From NCBI GenBank assembly GCA_029939545.1, contig JAOZSS010000062.1, forward strand, positions 2,866 to 12,093: a stretch of 9,228 nt of DNA, in the 5' to 3' direction. A program made the position numbers and the translations under genes. Under the pieces are notes generated by a model that worked only from the letters and a program-made list of their open reading frames with translations, had not been told where the DNA came from and ran no database searches. Shown here piece by piece: positions 1-6,204 of this stretch. This stretch comes from Kiritimatiellia bacterium. GTDB lineage: Bacteria > Verrucomicrobiota > Kiritimatiellia > UBA8416 > JABMPJ01. Within the stretch, counting starts at the first letter, position 1. Each line of letters starts with the position of its first letter.

Positions 1-2001
1 GTCTCCCTTGTGGTTCTTGACGATGTCGTAACTGATGCTCAGACCCAGCCCGGTGCCACCCCACCCCAAGACTTTGCGGGTGAAGAATGGCTCGAATATT
101 CGTGACCGATCTTCATCCGACACCTGCTTGCCAGTGTCGACCACTTCCAGGATCACATACTCACCGGGTGGAACCTCTTCAAACACCTTCATAGGCTCAT
201 CGAGGTAGCGATTCTCCGTGCGGACAGTGACGGCGCCTCCTGCTTCAGCAATCTCGATCGCATTCAGGACCAGGTTGGCAACGGCACGCCGAATCTGAAG
301 CGGAGCACAGGACACACTCAACACGCCGGAGTCCAAGTTCGTCTCTACCTTTACATCGGGATGGCGGCTCATTAGCTCTTCGTGCTCCGATGAAGCCAGG
401 TATTCGGTCAGGATGCGCGATAGATTTGCAGGAACCAGGCTGGCGTTTATGTCCATGACACGCGACAGCCCGGCCATATCTTTCACCACCGCCGCCGCAC
501 GGAAGCCGCTCTCCCGGATGGTTTCCAGCGGTTCGCGCAGGTCGCTGTCTTCCGGCAGGTCGAGCAGCAGCAGGTCCGGGTAGGAAATCATGCCCGAGAG
601 GATGTTGTTGAGATCGTGCGCCACGCCGCCAGCCAACAGGTTCAGTGCCTCCATCTTCTCCGCCCGGATCAATCGCCCGCGCAGACGTTCGCGCTCCCCG
701 TCGGCCTCTTTGATCTGCTGTATATCGCGCCCCACGCCAATGACGGATTCCACGTTGCCGTGGTCATCCAGCACAGCCGTATAGCGCCAGGCAATCCAAC
801 GCCAACCTTGACACGTCAACGCCCGTTGCTCGATGTAGCAGGTATGCGGCGGCGACACGAGTGACTCCATTGCCTTTGTGACGGCCGCACGATCGTCCTC
901 GTGCACCATGGGCATAAATGAATGCCCGATCAGCTCCTCCTCGCTATTCCCGAACACACGACAATACGCGGGGCTGACAAACAGAAAGCGTCCCTCCGCA
1001 TCCACCTTCACCACCATGTCGCCGGCGTTGTCCACGAGCAACCGATACTTCTCTTCAGATTCAAGCAAGGCCTGCTGTCCGCGCCGGTGCTCCGTGGTCG
1101 CCGTCGCCAGCAGGGCGGCCGGAGTAAACGACAGCAGGAGAAAGGCCTGTAGGTCCATGATCGCCCCTACCTGCTCCGCATCCGCGAACGGTCCGTGTCC
1201 CCGCGAGGCGTTCCAGACCGCCAGCAACGCAATCGTGAGACTGCTCGCAAAGCAGTAGGCCGGCCCGAGTCGTACCGCGGCCCACACGAGAAAAGGTATG
1301 GGAATGTAATAGAGCGAATGGAACTGCTGTGTCTCAGATGGATCGTGACGGAACAGCACGAAGGAGGCAGCAACGAGCGTGACAGCGACCGCGCCCAACT
1401 CGAACCACCCCACGTCAGTGCGGCGCTTCATCTCACGGGCAGCCGGACCGAACAACACAACCAATAGAGGTGTGAACGTGGCATGGGTCAGTGCATCGGA
1501 GAGAATCCACGTGCGTACACCGATCCAGTATTCGGGATCGGTCACCGTCGCCCCCGAAACGGAGGCACCGATGAACCCGGCGACGAACGGCCCCACCACC
1601 ACGGCGGCCGCAATGAACACGACCATATCGAGCAGACGGTTGAATCGGATCGACTTCCCCAATACCGCCTCGATCAGGACAGCCGCCAGCAAGGCCCCGA
1701 CCAAACCCGCAGCCAAGTAGACACCGCTGGTGAGAATCGGTATACCCAAAGGAAGCTGGGCCAGAAGATGGGCGGGAATCACGGCCAGCATAAACCCCAA
1801 CCACTGACGTCGTGGCGTGGTGAGCAGGACCGTCAACAACACCGCGGCGGGAGGCCACAGTGCGCCCACATCGGATTTCGGGAAGGAAAGATAGAGTCCC
1901 AAGTGGACGCAGAGATAGTAGAACACTGCGACCAACAGCAGCTTCTGCGAATACGGACTATCCGCCAGAGCCTTCTGAAACCGGGGCCATCCCTTCAACA
2001 T
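1..2001 (-). CDS. MASE1-PAS sensor histidine kinase, partial (C-terminus beyond the left edge)
   Basis: A membrane-bound sensor kinase that should autophosphorylate on histidine and pass the phosphate to a response regulator, or to a receiver domain beyond the window edge. The start is an ATG at 2001 preceded by AGGGAGAG. The frame stays open for 667 codons to base 1. Residues 20-302 hold about eight to ten hydrophobic segments and the ALWPP motif near residue 48, typical of the MASE1 sensory domain. A PAS/PAC domain covers about 316-434. The H-box is GGVAHDLNNILSG with His462 as the likely phosphoacceptor. The catalytic domain shows an N-box (NLVLNAIEIA, about 577), the F-box-like FEPFFT (about 636) and the G2 box GTGLGLS (about 649). 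The G1 box reads DTGKQV (about 622) rather than DxGxG, an odd substitution. The family often carries a C-terminal receiver domain, but none is visible here. The ligand is unknown. The gene is divergent from tadA and has no partner regulator in the window. Confidence 0.9.
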   Translation of the reverse strand, partial: MLKGWPRFQKALADSPYSQKLLLVAVFYYLCVHLGLYLSFPKSDVGALWPPAAVLLTVLLTTPRRQWLGFMLAVIPAHLLAQLPLGIPILTSGVYLAAGLVGALLAAVLIEAVLGKSIRFNRLLDMVVFIAAAVVVGPFVAGFIGASVSGATVTDPEYWIGVRTWILSDALTHATFTPLLVVLFGPAAREMKRRTDVGWFELGAVAVTLVAASFVLFRHDPSETQQFHSLYYIPIPFLVWAAVRLGPAYCFASSLTIALLAVWNASRGHGPFADAEQVGAIMDLQAFLLLSFTPAALLATATTEHRRGQQALLESEEKYRLLVDNAGDMVVKVDAEGRFLFVSPAYCRVFGNSEEELIGHSFMPMVHEDDRAAVTKAMESLVSPPHTCYIEQRALTCQGWRWIAWRYTAVLDDHGNVESVIGVGRDIQQIKEADGERERLRGRLIRAEKMEALNLLAGGVAHDLNNILSGMISYPDLLLLDLPEDSDLREPLETIRESGFRAAAVVKDMAGLSRVMDINASLVPANLSRILTEYLASSEHEELMSRHPDVKVETNLDSGVLSVSCAPLQIRRAVANLVLNAIEIAEAGGAVTVRTENRYLDEPMKVFEEVPPGEYVILEVVDTGKQVSDEDRSRIFEPFFTRKVLGWGGTGLGLSISYDIVKNHKGD

Positions 2002-2084
2002 ACTCTCCCTGTAAACCGCTTCGCCCTGCCTACCGCTGTAGAAAACAGATGCACTGGACCTGGGTATTCCGCTACCCTCTCTCT
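2002..2084. promoter_or_regulatory. Divergent intergenic region between the histidine kinase and tadA
   Basis: These 83 bases separate two divergent starts and so must hold promoters or leaders for both genes, unless a promoter lies inside a neighbouring gene. The kinase has a clear Shine-Dalgarno sequence (AGGGAGAG on the minus strand). No purine-rich ribosome-binding site is seen before tadA, where the upstream sequence is pyrimidine-rich (CTCTCTCT). I see no convincing -35/-10 pair on either strand. Confidence 0.3.
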
Positions 2085-2567
2085 ATGACATTACCGGCAC
2101 ATGACCATTTCATGAAGTTGGCACTTAGGGAAGCGGAAAAAGCAGCCGAGGCCGGGGAGGTACCGGCCGGGTGCATCATCATCAACAACACGTCCGCCGA
2201 TCGCGAAATCCCCGTGGGGGCCATTCTCGGCAAAGCCCACAACCAAACCGAGCTACTCAAGGACCCGACCGCCCATGCCGAAATGATCGCCATCACCCAG
2301 GCCGCCAACACCCTCGGCGACTGGAGGCTGACCGACACGATTCTGTATGTGACCAAGGAGCCCTGTTCCATGTGCGCAGGAGGAATCGTGTTGGCACGCG
2401 TGCCGACAGTCGTTTACGGCGTCACCGACCCTAAGCGCGGCGGGGCTCAATCGATCTTCAACATCCTCGACCACCCCAACCTGAACCACCGCTGCGAGGT
2501 CGTGACGGGGGTGATGGAGACGGAGTGCAGGGAGGTACTGCAGGCGTTTTTTCGGGAGAGAAGGTGA
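2085..2567 (+). CDS. tadA: tRNA(adenine-34) deaminase TadA
   Basis: A 160-residue cytidine/deoxycytidylate deaminase-fold protein. TadA converts the wobble adenosine-34 of tRNA-Arg(ACG) to inosine in the cytoplasm, usually as a homodimer, and is essential in most bacteria. The zinc site is complete: His64 and the proton-shuttling Glu66 in AHAEM, and Cys94 and Cys97 in EPCSMCAGG. The downstream NLNHRCEV segment and the FFRERR C-terminus also fit TadA. The ATG at 2085 is chosen because the family start lies just before the first helix. The frame is open further upstream, but that part overlaps the kinase gene and has no family similarity. A second in-frame ATG at 2112 is possible. Neither start has a visible Shine-Dalgarno sequence. 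Between the first two strands there is an insertion of roughly nine residues that makes EVPAGCII (25-32) and EIPVGAIL (41-48) look duplicated. Guanine deaminase or free-cytosine deaminase is less likely given these motifs. Confidence 0.92.
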   Translation: MTLPAHDHFMKLALREAEKAAEAGEVPAGCIIINNTSADREIPVGAILGKAHNQTELLKDPTAHAEMIAITQAANTLGDWRLTDTILYVTKEPCSMCAGGIVLARVPTVVYGVTDPKRGGAQSIFNILDHPNLNHRCEVVTGVMETECREVLQAFFRERR

Positions 2568-2632
2568 GAGCCTCGCCGATGTCAGCACTTCTCATTATGG
2601 CATTACTTCAAGCCGCTCTGTCGTACCGATGT

Positions 2633-2660
2633 TTGACGATCTTGCCGTTGTGCGTTATAT
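2633..2660 (+). promoter_or_regulatory. Candidate sigma70-type promoter of the chaperone cluster
   Basis: TTGACG (2633-2638) and TTATAT (2655-2660) are separated by 16 bases, a good match to a housekeeping -35/-10 pair. Transcription would start near 2667, leaving a leader of about 110 bases before the Hsp70-like start at 2777. It lies in the 209-bp gap after tadA, upstream of the only plus-strand gene set that follows. I saw no CIRCE operator (TTAGCACTC-N9-GAGTGCTAA), so HrcA control is not supported. The call is from sequence match only. Confidence 0.4.
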
Positions 2661-2687
2661 GCGGCCCTCGATTTCAGTCTTCATGCA

Positions 2688-2701
2688 CTCCGTTCACGGA
2701 G
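2688..2701 (+). repeat. Small hairpin in the leader of the chaperone cluster
   Basis: CTCCG and CGGAG flank a TTCA loop, giving a perfect 5-bp stem with a 4-base loop, about 75 bases before the Hsp70-like start. If the promoter at 2633-2660 is used, the hairpin falls within the transcribed leader. It is short, has no U-tract and is not a convincing terminator. A chance occurrence is possible. Confidence 0.25.
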
Positions 2702-2776
2702 ATCAGGGTCTATGTGAGGTGCTGAGCGCCGCGATGGCGTTGTGTAACACGATTTGATTACAAGGGGAGTACGGCT

Positions 2777-3031
2777 ATGTCAAAATCCATCGGTATTGAT
2801 CTGGGAACGACCAATTCGGCGGGGGCGATAAAGCGGGTCGGCACGGAGGCACTGAAGAATGCAGAAGGGGATTTCATTACTCCTTCTTGCGTCGCCTTCA
2901 TGAAAAAAAAGGGTCTCTTCGGAAAATCGGGTTTCGTGGTGGGGAAAGACGCTCTGGAGTGGCTGAAGCAGAATCCGGAGAATACCGTAGTGGCCATCAA
3001 GCGGTTTGATGGGGCGGAGCATCCGGGATGA
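2777..3031 (+). pseudogene. Hsp70-like fragment 1: N-terminal phosphate-1 region
   Basis: The ATG at 2777 follows AGGGGAG (2762-2768), a strong Shine-Dalgarno sequence with suitable spacing, so this is the true start of the Hsp70-like gene. The first residues, SIGIDLGTTNS, are the ATP phosphate-1 loop of Hsp70/actin-fold proteins, and NTVVAIKR (about 69-76) matches the DnaK segment that precedes a conserved MGR motif. After codon 76 (CGG at 3002-3004) the reading changes to FDGAEHPG and stops at 3031, while the expected LMGRSIRDEE lies one base later. The last nine codons are thus out-of-frame sequence rather than a natural C-terminus. Alone, this 84-residue piece cannot fold into an ATPase. 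Confidence 0.75.
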
Positions 3032-3371
3032 GGAGGTTCGGCGGATTCTGGAGGAAGACAAGCTGAGTTTCCGCGTGGCGCGCCATTCAAAAGGGTCGGA
3101 AAACAGTCTGGCCATCCTGTTGGGCAAAGCGGAATACACACCGGAGGACATCTCTGCGGAGATATTGAAGAAGATCCGAGCAGATGCCGAGAAGACACTG
3201 AATGACAAGGTAGACGCGGCGGTGATCACCGTGCCTGCTTATTTCAACGACAAGCAGAAGCATGCCACCCGGGTTGCCTCCGCTCTGGCGGGGCTGACCG
3301 TGCAGCGGCTACTGCCCGAGCCTACGGCAGCGGCGATATGTGGCTTGGCGGCACCGATATCGACGACCTGA
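3006..3371 (+). pseudogene. Hsp70-like fragment 2: connect-1 region
   Basis: This frame continues fragment 1 from the MGR motif (MGRSIRDEEV). It includes AEYTPEDISAEIL, then VDAAVITVPAYFNDKQ, the classic Hsp70 connect-1 segment, and LLPEPTAAAI. All of this is collinear with DnaK residues of roughly 80-180. After TAAAI the frame reads CGLAAPISTT and stops at 3371. In intact Hsp70s the next 40-50 residues hold DLGGGTFD, the phosphate-2 loop needed for ATP hydrolysis, and these bases are absent. The nominal TTG start at 3006 lies mid-protein and has no credible ribosome-binding site, so independent translation is unlikely. Confidence 0.72.
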
Positions 3372-4561
3372 TCTGCGATTACGTGCTTGCCAAGACGGCT
3401 GAGACATGTGGAACAGACGACATGCCAGCGCTCATTGGCAATCAGGAACCGCAACAGAAGCGCCGTTTTGCGGCGGAACTCAAAGCCAAGTCAGAACAGG
3501 CCAAGATTTTGCTAAGCCGTGAGGAGACTGCCTATATCGAGATACTGGGGATCCTGAAAGATAGCGATGGTGATGCCATCGATGTGGATGTAGAGCTGAC
3601 AAGGGAGCGCTTCGAGCAGATGCTGGCACCGACCGTGGACGCAGCGCTCACGCTCACACGCGGCGTGATCGAGAGTATTCAGTTCACCCCGGATCTCATA
3701 GACAACGTGCTGCTCGTGGGTGGAAGTTCGCGGATCCCCTGTGTGATTGCGGCGCTGAGAAAAGAGTTCGGTGAAGAGAAGGTGCTGCTTCATGACCGGC
3801 CGATGCTGGCTATCGCGGAAGGGGCGGCCATCCTCAGTCATCGCCTCTCGGATGCATACGAGTGTCCGCGGTGTGGTCACACGGTCTCGCAAACAGATTC
3901 GCTTTGCGCCGGTTGCGAATTCGATCTGAGCGCAAATGTGATCGAGTGCGGGGTCTTCGATATTGTCCATACTGCGGCTCACGACTATTACATTCACCTG
4001 GAGAATGACGAACGACACCTGCTTGTGGAGAAGAATACGCCGTTGCCTTGCGAAAGCAGCGACGTGTTTAAGCTGGTGCATGCTGAACAGAAACTCGTCC
4101 ATATGGAATTCTGCAATATGGTCAACGATGAAGAGGAGTCCATCGGCGATCTTTGGCTGGGGATTGACTTAAAACATGATGCCGAGAAGGACGGTGAGGA
4201 TGAGGACGGTGAGGGTGATGAGAGCCATCGCAAGGATCCGGATCACGTCAGAATCACGCTCCGGATCGACGAGAGCAACGTCCTTGAAGTTACTGCGGCG
4301 TTGGAGGAACATCCAGACGTCTCCCTGTCGAAAACGTCGTCGCGTGGCAAGGCCGACGAGAAACTGTTCCTCTCGCTGGAAGAAACGATCAACGAAGCGA
4401 ACCGCGCGAAGCACAGGGCGTATGCAATGAATGATCTGCTTTATCGGTCTCTCTCAGTCATTGCGGATATCAATCGGGTCGTCGATCCGGAACGTTCGCT
4501 TCGGAGATCGAAGATCAAGACAAGGTGCGACTGGAACTCATCAGGAAGGCGGAGGATCTGA
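3338..4561 (+). CDS. Hsp70-like fragment 3: rest of the ATPase domain, zinc ribbon and substrate-binding domain
   Basis: This is the longest open piece of the Hsp70-like gene (407 codons). MWLGGTDIDDLI corresponds to the DnaK HLGGEDFD region, and VLLVGGSSRIP (3707-3739) is the adenosine motif. AIAEGAAILSHRLSD ends the nucleotide-binding domain. A zinc ribbon then replaces the usual interdomain linker: CPRC and CAGC, with cysteines at 3863, 3872, 3905 and 3914. The substrate-binding beta domain follows, with EKNTPLP (4028-4048) and VRITLRIDESNVLEVTA. It is interrupted by an acidic loop encoded in part by a 15-bp tandem repeat (GACGGTGAGG at 4190 and 4205). A helical lid begins around 4341. The last ~22 codons (after VVDPE, about 4488) look out of frame, and the lid seems to continue in the frame of the next gene. 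The start codon is nominal and sits at the deletion junction. The piece could be translated only if internal initiation occurs. Confidence 0.75.
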   Translation: MWLGGTDIDDLICDYVLAKTAETCGTDDMPALIGNQEPQQKRRFAAELKAKSEQAKILLSREETAYIEILGILKDSDGDAIDVDVELTRERFEQMLAPTVDAALTLTRGVIESIQFTPDLIDNVLLVGGSSRIPCVIAALRKEFGEEKVLLHDRPMLAIAEGAAILSHRLSDAYECPRCGHTVSQTDSLCAGCEFDLSANVIECGVFDIVHTAAHDYYIHLENDERHLLVEKNTPLPCESSDVFKLVHAEQKLVHMEFCNMVNDEEESIGDLWLGIDLKHDAEKDGEDEDGEGDESHRKDPDHVRITLRIDESNVLEVTAALEEHPDVSLSKTSSRGKADEKLFLSLEETINEANRAKHRAYAMNDLLYRSLSVIADINRVVDPERSLRRSKIKTRCDWNSSGRRRI

Positions 4562-5547
4562 TAAGAGGGTATCGCGCCAACGGCGACGATGCGGCGAAGA
4601 CGGCTCTGACAAGCTGGCTGATCGAAAAGAAGCAGATCGCGGACCTCCATGAGCTTTGCGCGGACAAGCCGGACCTACAACATCTGGTTGTCACACCCCG
4701 GTTCGCCGAGCAGTTCGGATTGGGAGCACAGGTGCTTGACCTGATCCGTAAGCACCGGGATTTCTTCTCCAGCGATGAGATCTTTCTCGCAACCGGCGCC
4801 TACTACTCCGCCGCCGCGCGAAGCATGTTTCTGCTTGAAGCGGACCGCTACCAGGAAGCGCTATCCGCCCTGCCGGAATCGCCGAATGACGACTGTGCCC
4901 AATATGCCTTGCAACGGGTGAGATTCTCTTACGGCCTGCACATCCTGGGCACAGGGATAGGGCGACCGCAACGGTACCTGAGAGGGGCAGTCGATCTTTT
5001 TGAAAAAGCGCCACGCTTCGAGGACGATCTTATCAAGAAGGCGCTGAATCTTCATGGAGAGACAGCACTTATGGGTTGTGTCGATATCCTCACCAAGATC
5101 GCCGCGAGACGCCCAAGCAAGGCGATCCGGCAGGCCTTGTCACTTGTGATGACCCGACGGGCCATTATGCTGTTCAATAGTGACAAACTGACCCTTGCGG
5201 TCTTTGCGAGAACCATGCGGAACGCGCTCGACATCGACCCGGAGAACGAACTTGCCCTGGGATCTCTTCATGATACCGAGCCGGATCTGGAGATTGGCGA
5301 GATGACCGGACTGATCGACAAGCACAAGATGCATCAAGCGTGTCGAATAGCCCGGGAGACCCATCACCACAAGGTGCGCGATCAGTTCTTTCAGTACATG
5401 AGACAAATGCTGGAGTCCCTTCGCGAAATGGGTCCGGACGCAAACGTAAGGCGGCGGGCGCTCAGCGACATCTCTCAGTGGTGCTCTGAGGTGGATGAAG
5501 CACACCCACTCACCCTTGAGATTCGCGAAATGATGGAACGTATGTGA
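4525..5547 (+). CDS. Helical-repeat (TPR-like) protein, possibly the C-terminus of the Hsp70-like protein
   Basis: A 340-residue soluble protein with almost continuous predicted helix, if read from the GTG at 4525. I do not recognise a named family. Helical-repeat character is seen in AAARSMFLLEADRYQEAL (about 96-113), GAVDLFEKAP (about 154-163) and ALDIDPENELALG (about 234-246), which resemble TPR units. There is no signal peptide or membrane segment. The start is doubtful: no close Shine-Dalgarno sequence, a 37-base overlap with the previous frame, and an open frame that extends upstream. Adding one base near 4490 (GAT CCG GAA ACG) would join VVDPE to TFASEIEDQDKV and then to this protein. 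It would then be the lid and helical tail of a roughly 960-970-residue Hsp70. The stop lies 13 bases before the J-like gene, so it belongs to the same operon. A separate TPR-like partner of the Hsp70 is the alternative. Confidence 0.65.
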   Translation: MRLELIRKAEDLIRGYRANGDDAAKTALTSWLIEKKQIADLHELCADKPDLQHLVVTPRFAEQFGLGAQVLDLIRKHRDFFSSDEIFLATGAYYSAAARSMFLLEADRYQEALSALPESPNDDCAQYALQRVRFSYGLHILGTGIGRPQRYLRGAVDLFEKAPRFEDDLIKKALNLHGETALMGCVDILTKIAARRPSKAIRQALSLVMTRRAIMLFNSDKLTLAVFARTMRNALDIDPENELALGSLHDTEPDLEIGEMTGLIDKHKMHQACRIARETHHHKVRDQFFQYMRQMLESLREMGPDANVRRRALSDISQWCSEVDEAHPLTLEIREMMERM

Positions 5548-5560
5548 GAAAGGTCGATCT

Positions 5561-5833
5561 ATGAATCCCTACAAAATACTGGACCTCGACCCTGGGGCAT
5601 CGAAACGTGATATCATTCAGGCTGCGGCGACAGCCATGAGAAAGAAAGAATACACCGGCAAAGAAGTGGCCGAGGCTCAAAGAGAACTTATGAACCCAAT
5701 CTCCAGAGCGGCGCATGAGTTTATTGATCTCATGGATGTGGTGCCGTTCCTGAATCAGCTCGACGTGAAGGTTCCCGAAACATCGAACGGCGACCCGTTG
5801 AACCCTCTGTCCGCTTCCAGGGAGCGCCAGTGA
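5561..5833 (+). CDS. Small J-domain-like protein lacking HPD
   Basis: A 90-residue protein with a GAAAGG element about 9 bases before the ATG. Residues 2-18, NPYKILDLDPGASKRDI, match the start of a J domain (helix I and the turn into helix II), and LMNPISRAAHEFID (43-56) resembles the J-domain helix III region (the dP-xxR-xxYd pattern). The segment between them, KKEYTGKEVAEAQ, takes the place where DnaJ has the HPD tripeptide, which is absent. Known J-like proteins without HPD, such as mitochondrial Pam16, bind or regulate rather than stimulate Hsp70. A similar role with the adjacent Hsp70 is an inference. The tail (70-90) is rich in Pro/Ser/Asn and probably disordered. The gene overlaps the next one by 4 bases (GTGA), so the two are probably translationally coupled. 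Confidence 0.6.
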   Translation: MNPYKILDLDPGASKRDIIQAAATAMRKKEYTGKEVAEAQRELMNPISRAAHEFIDLMDVVPFLNQLDVKVPETSNGDPLNPLSASRERQ

Positions 5834-6204
5834 AAAGTCAGAAGGATTTTCTCAGAGCCAAGCTCGTCGGGTTCCAGCGCGAGATCGACGCCCTGCGGCG
5901 CACCATGCGAGAACAGGCACAAGTCCATCAAGAAAAGGAGTCCTCGCTCTGCATGGGCATCTTTGAGGTTTTGGATGCATTCGAGAATCTGGATGAGAAC
6001 CTGACAGACAGGGAAGCATCACTCGACAAGTCATCTCGGATGCTGGCGAGAAATATCCGGTCCATTCACCGCAAACTCGTCAGACTGCTCAAAGCGAGCC
6101 ACAAGATCCCGATCGAGTTTCCTGATGGCCGTGCCCGCATGGACGCGTGCAAGGTGGTCGGCACCGAGGCGGCGTCGGACAAAGCAAACGAGACGGTGCT
6201 CTAA
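5830..6204 (+). CDS. Small GrpE-like protein (putative nucleotide exchange factor)
   Basis: A 124-residue, highly charged, mostly helical protein. The GTG start at 5830 follows GGAG (5821-5824) and overlaps the J-like stop. An N-terminal coiled-coil-like stretch (about 5-40) is followed by GIFEVLDAFENLDENL (43-58), which resembles the GrpE segment LLPVLDNLERAL. The stretch from SSRMLARNIRSIHRKLVRLLKASHKIPIEF (68-97) parallels the GrpE helices and the Gxxxi turn leading to its beta domain. The usual DPxxHEAV box is replaced by RARMDACKVV, so the beta domain is short and divergent. GrpE normally releases ADP from DnaK, and it is about 180-200 residues in bacteria. Position directly after the Hsp70- and J-like genes strongly supports a co-chaperone role. 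Without that context it could only be called a coiled-coil protein. Confidence 0.55.
   Translation: MKSQKDFLRAKLVGFQREIDALRRTMREQAQVHQEKESSLCMGIFEVLDAFENLDENLTDREASLDKSSRMLARNIRSIHRKLVRLLKASHKIPIEFPDGRARMDACKVVGTEAASDKANETVL

Larger units (their letters stand above)
2777..4561 (+). pseudogene. Zinc-ribbon Hsp70 (DnaK-like) gene, broken by an insertion and a deletion
   Basis: This entry covers the whole Hsp70-like gene, whose parts are described separately. Together the three frames read as one DnaK-like protein: phosphate-1 loop, connect-1, adenosine motif, zinc ribbon, substrate-binding beta domain and start of the helical lid. Two lesions break it. An extra T near 3005 shifts the frame, because AAG CGG TTG ATG GGG would be read without it. 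A deletion at about 3331-3338 joins EPTAAAI directly to GDMWLGGTDID and removes about 40-50 residues with the phosphate-2 loop. The deletion is 3n+1 bases, so the original frame resumes. A third shift near 4490 may mean that the gene really continues to 5547. There is no internal stop other than those caused by the shifts, so the damage is recent or technical. Confidence 0.7.

Noticed and set aside
1860..2084. Upstream extension of tadA
   Set aside because: The frame is open, but the extra residues overlap the divergent kinase gene and match no TadA N-terminus.
1379..2088. Open frames on the plus strand over the 5' half of the histidine kinase
   Set aside because: They are the antisense shadows of a minus-strand gene with clear MASE1 and PAS features, and their products are low-complexity.
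2525..2725. 66-codon open frame between tadA and the Hsp70-like gene
   Set aside because: It begins inside tadA in another frame, has no ribosome-binding site and shows no recognisable protein features.
2568..2776. CIRCE/HrcA or sigma32 heat-shock control of the chaperone cluster
   Set aside because: No CIRCE inverted repeat and no CTTGAA/CCCATNT pair were seen. The best match is a sigma70-like promoter.
2995..3012. Programmed ribosomal frameshifting in the Hsp70-like gene
   Set aside because: There is no slippery heptamer, stimulatory structure or in-frame stop at the shift point, and the loss of conserved residues farther on cannot be repaired by frameshifting.
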